Shown: positions 59,409 through 64,000 of the stretch, one piece after another
Layout: each line of letters starts with the position of its first letter
How positions within the stretch are numbered: the first letter of the stretch is position 1
From: UBA9160 sp035489755
GTDB taxonomy: Bacteria; Myxococcota_A; UBA9160
Assembly (NCBI GenBank): GCA_035489755.1
Contig: DATGZK010000016.1
Location: 1-64,000 of the forward strand
Reading direction: 5' to 3'
Length of the DNA stretch: 64,000 bases
Made by a program: the position numbers and the translations under genes
Notes under the pieces: model-generated
The model's input: the letters and a program-made list of their open reading frames with translations, nothing else
Told to the model about the DNA's origin: nothing
Database searches by the model: none

Positions 59409-60208
59409 GACGGGCCCTTTTTCGGCCTCTCGCGCCGGAACCGGCGGAAATCCGGAGGGCGCTTGCCCATGAACGCCTCGACCCCCTCACGCGACTCCTC
59501 GCTGTCGAGGTAGCGCTCCAGCGCGGCGTGGCCGAGCTCCGAGTTCCCCGTGATGTGGTCGGTTTCGGCCTTGAACGAAGCCTTCGCGATCCGCAGCGCA
59601 CCGGGGCTCTTGTCCAGAATTTCTTGGCACCAGCGGTCGACCTCAGCGTCGAGCTCGGCCGCGGGGACGACCGCATTGATGAGCCCCATCGCGAGCGCCT
59701 CTTGCGCGCTGTAGCGCCGGCACAAGTACCAGATCTCCCGCGCCTTGCGTTCCCCCACAAGCCGCGCCAAGTACGCGGTCCCATGACCCGGGTCGACGGA
59801 GCCCACGCGCGGCCCCACCTGCCCAAAAACCGCGGTATCGGCGGCGATGGCCAAGTCGCAGAGCACTTGAAGCACGTTGCCACCGCCGATCGCATAGCCG
59901 TTCACGGCGGCGACAACGGGCTTGGGAATTCCCCGAATCACCTCGTGAAGCGCGAGGATCCCGCCGCGCCGGAACGCGTAGCTGCCCGTCTCTAGCCGCT
60001 CCTTTTGATCCCCTCCCGTGCAGAACGCGCGGCTTCCCGCACCCCGCAGAACGACGACGCCCACGGTCGCATCGTCCCACGCGCGGTAGAAGGCGTCGGT
60101 CATCTCTTCGACAGTCTTGCCGCGGAAGGCGTTCAGCCGAGCTTCGCGCTGGATCGTGAGGCGAGCGATCCCGTCCCGGGCCTCGTAAGAGATATCTTCG
60201 TAGTCCAT
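59405..60208 (-). CDS. Enoyl-CoA hydratase/isomerase family, MenB/BadI-like
   Basis: 267 aa crotonase-fold enzyme. The subgroup is marked by NAFRGKTVEEM, AFCTGGDQKER (oxyanion and ring-binding loop), NGYAIGGGNVLQVLCDLAIA and FGQVGPRVGSVDPGHGTAYL with ARLVGERKAREIWYLC. These fit 1,4-dihydroxy-2-naphthoyl-CoA synthase (MenB) and the related 2-ketocyclohexanecarboxyl-CoA hydrolase (BadI). The GSVDPG and LDAEV segments lean towards BadI-type ring cleavage, but there is no anaerobic benzoate or menaquinone gene nearby to decide. Confidence 0.78.
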   Translation of the reverse strand: MDYEDISYEARDGIARLTIQREARLNAFRGKTVEEMTDAFYRAWDDATVGVVVLRGAGSRAFCTGGDQKERLETGSYAFRRGGILALHEVIRGIPKPVVAAVNGYAIGGGNVLQVLCDLAIAADTAVFGQVGPRVGSVDPGHGTAYLARLVGERKAREIWYLCRRYSAQEALAMGLINAVVPAAELDAEVDRWCQEILDKSPGALRIAKASFKAETDHITGNSELGHAALERYLDSEESREGVEAFMGKRPPDFRRFRRERPKKGPS

Positions 60209-60291
60209 GGAGCCGCCACGCCGCGCGCCGCGCTAGGCGCGGCGGCGGCAGCCTCCGTTCCCTTCGGGCTCTCTGCGCGGAGCGCGGCGCA

Positions 60292-60927
60292 CTACTTGGA
60301 TACCTTGAACACCTGATCGTGTTCGCGCACCCGCTGCGCGACTTGAATCCCTACCGACTGACCGGCCCGGGCGAGCTCGATCGGGCGGTGGTCGACCTCC
60401 ATATGCTCGAGGCGCTGATAGAAATCCGTCGTGTGGCCACGGATATGCACGGTGTCTCCCACACGGAGCACGCCGTGTTCGAGTGCGATGACCCCTGCGT
60501 TCACGTGGGCGAAGTAGTGCGTAATGCGGCCGACAAGTTCGGGCACCGTCGCGGCGACGCTGACGGGAACGGCGCTGGCCGGCGCGGCGCTCGCCACCGG
60601 CCCGGGTTTGGCAGAGGCCGCTGCATGAGAAGCGGGGTGCGTCGCAACCGCCGCCGGCGGCTTTTGTGCGCTCGGCTTCGGATGGCCGCGCTTGGCTGCC
60701 GCAGGGGCCGTTTTCATTGTTCGCGCGGGCGCGGCCTTGCGGGTTGTGACCGCGCGCTTTTTCTTCGCGGTGCTCTTTTTCCGGGGGACTGCCCGCTTGC
60801 GCCCGGCGGCCTTCTTGGTCGCCCGACTCCGGCTCACCTTGGCCTTCGTCTTCTTTCGCGCGGTCGCCCGCGGTTTGCGGCGGGTCGCCGACTTGCGGCG
60901 GGCGCGGGGCTTGGAGCGGGTGGCCAT
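60292..60927 (-). CDS. Histone H1-like basic tail fused to an EF-Tu domain II-like barrel
   Basis: 211 aa. Residues 1-80 are Lys/Arg/Ala-rich (RKSATRRKPRATARKKTKA, KKSTAKKKRA) like bacterial histone H1-like and AlgP tails; residues 80-127 are a Pro/Ala/Ser linker; residues 130-211 form a translation-factor beta barrel (LVGRITHYFAHVNAGVIALE, LRVGDTVHIRGHTTDFYQR, ELARAGQSVGIQVAQRVREH) known as a standalone small protein family with GHTTDF. ATG 60927 has GGGAG a few bases upstream and a strong promoter. Function is unknown; the tail suggests nucleic acid binding, perhaps linking the barrel to RNA or ribosomes. Confidence 0.8.
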   Translation of the reverse strand: MATRSKPRARRKSATRRKPRATARKKTKAKVSRSRATKKAAGRKRAVPRKKSTAKKKRAVTTRKAAPARTMKTAPAAAKRGHPKPSAQKPPAAVATHPASHAAASAKPGPVASAAPASAVPVSVAATVPELVGRITHYFAHVNAGVIALEHGVLRVGDTVHIRGHTTDFYQRLEHMEVDHRPIELARAGQSVGIQVAQRVREHDQVFKVSK

Positions 60928-60960
60928 CGTGGATCTCCCTCGCGGTGGGCGGCACGTGTG

Positions 60961-60990
60961 ATTCTACGCAGCGAGGAAAATAGAGGTCAA
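60961..60990 (-). promoter_or_regulatory. Promoter of the H1-like fusion gene
   Basis: Minus-strand TTGACC (60990-60985) and TAGAAT (60966-60961) with an 18-base spacer, about 35 bases before ATG 60927. A good consensus match suggests strong expression. Confidence 0.6.
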
Positions 60991-61050
60991 CGCAGGAAGC
61001 CGCGAGAAGTTCGCGCGCGCGGGCAAACTCGGACGCAGCGCCGACCGCGC

Positions 61051-61296
61051 CTAGACCGGGATGACCGAGGTGACGCCCGGCACCTCCTCCCGGAGGGCAG
61101 GCTCGAGCGCGAGGCGCAGCGTTGCCGATTGGGCCGGGCACCGTACACACGCCCCAAGTAGGGCGAGCTTCACGGTGCCATCGTCTTCGACGTCCACGAG
61201 CTCAACCCCACCACCGTCCGCGACGAGCGCAGGACGCAGGCGGTCGAGAGCCGCTTCCACCCGGTCGCGCAGCGGTCGCGAGAGCGCCGAGCCCAT
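61051..61296 (-). CDS. NifU-like (Nfu) Fe-S scaffold domain protein
   Basis: 81 aa consisting only of the NifU C-terminal domain: LRPALVADGGGVELVDVEDDG and the cluster-binding CX2C in LLGACVRCPAQSATLRLALE. Members carry 4Fe-4S clusters to target proteins. ATG 61296 lies divergent to moaDE. Together with the A-type carrier at 33 kb it is the second Fe-S carrier in the window; neither a SUF nor an IscU gene is present. Confidence 0.9.
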   Translation of the reverse strand: MGSALSRPLRDRVEAALDRLRPALVADGGGVELVDVEDDGTVKLALLGACVRCPAQSATLRLALEPALREEVPGVTSVIPV

Positions 61297-61354
61297 GCTT
61301 TCGTTTCGGTCGCCCGCCGCCCGGTGTTGAGGCGCGCTGCCGGTCCCGCCCGCC

Positions 61355-61383
61355 TCGACCCTGCGCCAGGGGAGGGATAGCCT
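61355..61383 (+). promoter_or_regulatory. Possible promoter of moaDE, leaderless geometry
   Basis: TCGACC (61355-61360), 17-base spacer, TAGCCT (61378-61383), then seven bases to ATG 61391. The -35 match is moderate; a GGGGAGGG tract inside the spacer is too far from the ATG to be an ideal ribosome binding site. Confidence 0.4.
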
Positions 61384-61390
61384 CGACGCC

Positions 61391-62050
61391 ATGCAGGTTC
61401 GTCTCCGCCTCTTCGGGGCAGCGCGGGAGGCCGTGGGTTCCAAGGAGCTGCAGCTCTCCCTCGCCGCCGGGGCTTGTGTGGCTGATCTGCGCGCACTCTT
61501 GTTGCACCAGTTCCCGGGGCTCGGTCCCCTCAATGCCCGCGTCCGAGTGTCCGTGAACCACGAGCTCGCGGAGGGCGACGCTCGCCTTGCGGAAGGCGAT
61601 GAAGTCGCCCTTCTGCCCCCCGTCGCAGGAGGCGCGGGCGCGTGCACGATCTCCGGGTCTCGCCTCGACGTCGGCGCGGTGGTGACGCGGGTCACAGGTC
61701 CGGGTGCCGGCGGGGTCGTCACCTTCATCGGTACGGTTCGCGATCACGCCCGCGGCCGCTCGATTCACCACCTCGAGTACGAGGCCTATCCCGAGATGGC
61801 GGAGCGCGAGATGCAGCGCATCGCCGACGAGGCGGCCGCCCGCTTTCCCGGCGCCCGCGTGGCCATGGCCCACCGAACCGGGCAGCTTGCAATCGGCGAG
61901 ATCGCGGTCGTCGTGGCCGCCGCTGCCCCCCACCGCGCCGAGGCGTTCTCCGCCTGTCGCTTCGCAATCGACACGCTGAAGGAGCGCGTCCCGATTTGGA
62001 AAAAGGAAATCGCGAGCGACGGCGCGTACTGGGTGGACGATCACGCGTGA
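61391..62050 (+). CDS. moaDE: Molybdopterin synthase MoaD-MoaE fusion
   Basis: 219 aa. Residues 1-81 are MoaD (ubiquitin fold, ending EVALLPPVAGG); residues 84-219 are MoaE (SRLDVGAVVTRVTGPGAGGVV, FIGTVRDHARGRSIHHLEYE, TLKERVPIWKKEIASDGAYW). MoaD normally needs a free C-terminal Gly-Gly for thiocarboxylation by MoeB, so the fusion should be cut after G81 before it can act. Comparable fusions are known in Mycobacterium (MoaX) and Deinococcus. GTGA overlap with moaB. No JAMM protease gene is nearby. Confidence 0.92.
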   Translation: MQVRLRLFGAAREAVGSKELQLSLAAGACVADLRALLLHQFPGLGPLNARVRVSVNHELAEGDARLAEGDEVALLPPVAGGAGACTISGSRLDVGAVVTRVTGPGAGGVVTFIGTVRDHARGRSIHHLEYEAYPEMAEREMQRIADEAAARFPGARVAMAHRTGQLAIGEIAVVVAAAAPHRAEAFSACRFAIDTLKERVPIWKKEIASDGAYWVDDHA

Positions 62051-62598
62051 AGGGCGAGGAGGCCAAGCCGCGCCCCGAGCCTCGGGGCTCGAGTGCGCAG
62101 GCCCACCGGGACGCAGCCTCGAAGGCGGTGCGTGTAGGCGTCATTACCGTGAGCGATTCCCGAACGCTTGAGACCGACAGCGGGGGCGCACTCGTCGCTG
62201 AGCTGCTCACGGCCCACGGCCACCCCGTGGCATCTCGCGAGATCGTCCGGGACGAGCCCACGGCTATCCAGGCCGCCTTGCGGGCAGCGCTTGGCCAGGA
62301 GGGGGTCGGCGCCGTCATCTTGACCGGCGGAACGGGCATCGCTCCGCGCGATGTAACACCCGAGAGCGTCGAGCCTGTGCTCGAACGTATCATCCCTGGC
62401 TTCGGCGAACTGTTCCGAATGCTCTCCTTTGAGGAGATCGGGTCCGCAGCGCTGCTCTCCCGAGCGCTGGCGGGACTGGCGTGCGGGCGCGTTGTCTTCG
62501 TGCTGCCGGGCTCCCGCGGCGCCGTGCGCCTCGCCATGGAGCGGCTCATCCTGCCCGAACTGGGGCATCTCACCGCCGAAGCCGTGAAACTCCGCTAG
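62047..62598 (+). CDS. moaB: Molybdenum cofactor biosynthesis protein MoaB/MogA family
   Basis: 183 aa MPT adenylyltransferase-like protein. VGVITVSDSRTLETDSGG, LTGGTGIAPRDVTPESVEP, ELFRMLSFEEIGSAALLSRA and VFVLPGSRGAVRLAMERLI are standard blocks of the MoaB/MogA fold. A basic, disordered N-terminal extension of about 25 residues precedes the core. The GTG start overlaps the moaDE stop. MoaB versus MogA is not decided by sequence; length fits MoaB. Confidence 0.9.
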   Translation: MKGEEAKPRPEPRGSSAQAHRDAASKAVRVGVITVSDSRTLETDSGGALVAELLTAHGHPVASREIVRDEPTAIQAALRAALGQEGVGAVILTGGTGIAPRDVTPESVEPVLERIIPGFGELFRMLSFEEIGSAALLSRALAGLACGRVVFVLPGSRGAVRLAMERLILPELGHLTAEAVKLR

Positions 62599-62688
62599 CT
62601 GGCGCTCCGGATTCTCCGTGCGGCGGGAGCTGTCCACCCCCTCGCGCCGGCCGTCAAGGCGCCGCGGGCCCCCGCCGAACAGCCTTAG

Positions 62689-64000
62689 GTGACAGCGCGC
62701 ACCCCGATCGCCTTCGCTGCCGCGCTGGCCATCAGCGCCGCCGCCCTGGCCTCGCGTGCGGACACCTTCGTGTGGGTTGACGAGAAAGGTGTGACCCACA
62801 TCACAGATGACCCCGCCTCCGTTCCGCGCGCTGCGCGAGAGAAGCTCGTGCCGGAGGGTGCGGAGCGGGCCTCCCTCTGGAGCGACGGGTTCCGCGGGCC
62901 GCCCGTCCGCACACCACAGGGTGGAACCAGCGGAGAGGAAGACCGCGTCTACCGCCTGCTTCAAAGCGCCGTCGATGACCTCGAGCGCGGCGACACAGCG
63001 CGCGCGTCAAGCGAACTCGAAGCGGTGTTGCGCGTCGCACCCGGGAATGCGGAGGCGCACTGGTACCTTGCGCTTCTAGATCGTCAGCGCGGGCGACACG
63101 AGTCTTCCGAAACGCACTTGCGCGCGTTCCTCGCGAGCGCGGGCGAAGCGCTTGCGCCGTGGCGCGCCTCGGCCGAGCGCCGGCTTCAGGCCCTCGAAGA
63201 TGAAAAACGCCTGACCGAGGCGCAGTCGGCTGCCGGACCGCTCCGCCTCGTGGCCCTCGAGAGCCCGAACTTTCGGATTCGCTACGACGCCCAGCTCGGC
63301 GGGGCATCGCCTGACTACGCACAAACTGTGGTCCGCTACCTCGAAGAGGCTCGCGACCACGCCCTCGAGAACCTCGGGGTCGCGCCGCGCGAACCCACAA
63401 GCGTCATTCTCTACGGGAAGGCGGCCTATCTGGAGGCGCATCGACACCGCTTCTCGTTCCCGACGGTCGGCTTTTTCGACGGGCAGATGCACGTCGTCTC
63501 CGCCGCCCATCCGGCGGGCGAGCTGCGGGCGCTGCTCTTCCACGAATACACCCACGCCGTCTTCCGCGAGCAAGCTGGGAGCGACCGCCCCTTCTGGCTG
63601 AACGAAGGCCTTGCCGAACTGGCCGGTCGCGCATCGCGGCGCCAGTTCGGGCTCTCCCGCAGCGAACGCGAAGCGCTGCGGGGACGCATCGAGGGCGGGA
63701 CCTGGCTTGCGCTGCGACGCCTCGCGCCCGGCTTCGCAGGCCTCGACGACGAAGACGCGCGGGCCGCCTACCTTGAGTCGACCGCCGCCGCGGTCTGGAT
63801 CGAGGGGCGAACCACTCCGCAGGAGCGCGCCGCGCTGCTTGCCCGGCTCGGCACGGGGATGCCCGACGACGAGGTCCTGCGCGCCGTCCTCGGCCAAGAT
63901 ACGAATGGAATCGATGGCGCGGTCCGCAGCGCGATCCTCGCGGAGTTTCCGTCGAGCGCGGGGGCGCTCCCGACGGTCTCGAAAGGCGCCGGGCAGATGC
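62689..64000 (+). CDS. DUF4124-TPR-gluzincin peptidase protein, 3' truncated by the window
   Basis: At least 437 residues. A signal peptide (IAFAAALAISAAALASRA) leads to a DUF4124 module (FVWVDEKGVTHITDDPASVP, about 27-48), a TPR-like helical pair (about 85-140), then a peptidase MA-like domain with the zinc site H285-E286-Y-T-H289 (LLFHEYTHAVF) and the third-ligand motif NEGLAE (E306 or E310). GTG 62689 follows a 90-base gap after moaB. The domain order is unlike any well-studied peptidase I know. It shares the DUF4124 module with the protein at 20525-21982. The C terminus is not in the window. Confidence 0.8.
   Translation, partial: MTARTPIAFAAALAISAAALASRADTFVWVDEKGVTHITDDPASVPRAAREKLVPEGAERASLWSDGFRGPPVRTPQGGTSGEEDRVYRLLQSAVDDLERGDTARASSELEAVLRVAPGNAEAHWYLALLDRQRGRHESSETHLRAFLASAGEALAPWRASAERRLQALEDEKRLTEAQSAAGPLRLVALESPNFRIRYDAQLGGASPDYAQTVVRYLEEARDHALENLGVAPREPTSVILYGKAAYLEAHRHRFSFPTVGFFDGQMHVVSAAHPAGELRALLFHEYTHAVFREQAGSDRPFWLNEGLAELAGRASRRQFGLSRSEREALRGRIEGGTWLALRRLAPGFAGLDDEDARAAYLESTAAAVWIEGRTTPQERAALLARLGTGMPDDEVLRAVLGQDTNGIDGAVRSAILAEFPSSAGALPTVSKGAGQM

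Noticed and set aside
60225..60245. GC-rich hairpin GCGCCGCGC-TAG-GCGCGGCGG between the H1-like fusion and MenB-like genes.
   Set aside because: No T-tract and located close to the next start; could be chance in GC-rich spacer, so not called as a terminator.
1..64000. tRNA, rRNA, CRISPR arrays, IS elements and phage genes.
   Set aside because: No T-loop-like tRNA sequences outside coding regions, no regularly spaced repeats, and no transposase or integrase was found by reading.

Overview
This is a GC-rich, gene-dense, chromosomal stretch from a Gram-negative bacterium. Evidence for an outer membrane and diderm lifestyle includes lipoprotein signal peptides, a WaaP/Kdo-kinase-like protein beside a glycosyltransferase, FtsEX with an EnvC-type activator, and a Ccm cytochrome c maturation operon. 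A Cys-type CcmE, standalone MshEN and bactofilin genes, a possible MYXO-CTERM tail, a Gld-like ABC exporter and the F420 genes cofD-cofC-cofE together point to a deltaproteobacterial-grade lineage (Myxococcota, Desulfobacterota or Binatota type). That placement is an inference, since no rRNA gene is present. No phage, IS element, CRISPR array, tRNA or rRNA was seen.

Layout: 1-8.5 kb holds a truncated ffh (with an in-frame TAG in its P-loop), a biotin carboxylase with a 71-aa biotinyl carrier, an acetyltransferase, a short-chain dehydrogenase, plsB, hisI-hisG and a Nudix hydrolase. 8.5-16.2 kb (minus strand) holds a small zinc-ribbon protein behind a long, apparently structured leader or ncRNA, then the ccm operon in the order ccmE-ccmF-(631-aa novel fusion)-ccmA-ccmB-ccmC-ccmD. 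16.3-22 kb has an aminotransferase and engB, then a Pro/Ala-rich DUF4124 protein followed by cofD-cofC-cofE. 22.8-27.7 kb is a division block (hypothetical-ftsE-ftsX-envC-like-ctpA). 27.7-34.5 kb is xseA-xseB-ispA-dxs-tlyA followed by iscA-type and iscS genes. 34.5-45 kb holds cysC, a TPR lipoprotein, a small lipoprotein, a complete peptide/nickel-type ABC transporter and an MshEN protein. 45.2-48.3 kb (minus) has a tandem-kinase protein, a glycosyltransferase and a tiny sorting-tail protein. 48.4-53.9 kb is tetR-gldA-like-gldF-like-gldG-like-DUF4340. 53.9-58.1 kb (minus) is holB-metG-tatD-suhB. 58.1-64 kb has a rhomboid protease, bactofilin, a MenB/BadI-like hydratase, a histone-H1-like/EF-Tu-barrel fusion, an Nfu protein, a moaD-moaE fusion with moaB, and a truncated DUF4124-gluzincin protein.

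Two genome-style features recur. About 24 gene junctions use a 4-nt ATGA/GTGA/TTGA stop-start overlap, so most blocks are probably translationally coupled operons. Many promoters look like sigma70-type TTGAnn-17/18-TAnnnT elements, and for several genes the start codon lies only 7-10 nt past the -10 box, which suggests leaderless or near-leaderless mRNAs. I used that geometry to choose several starts.

Best candidates for new biology: the structured RNA candidate at about 9157-9481, the H1-like/EF-Tu-II fusion at 60292-60927, the tandem Kdo/WaaP-type kinase at 45236-46789, and the ccm operon in which a carboxypeptidase-regulatory/zinc-ribbon fusion stands where ccmG/H/I would be expected and CcmE carries Cys with Phe instead of the usual heme-site residues.
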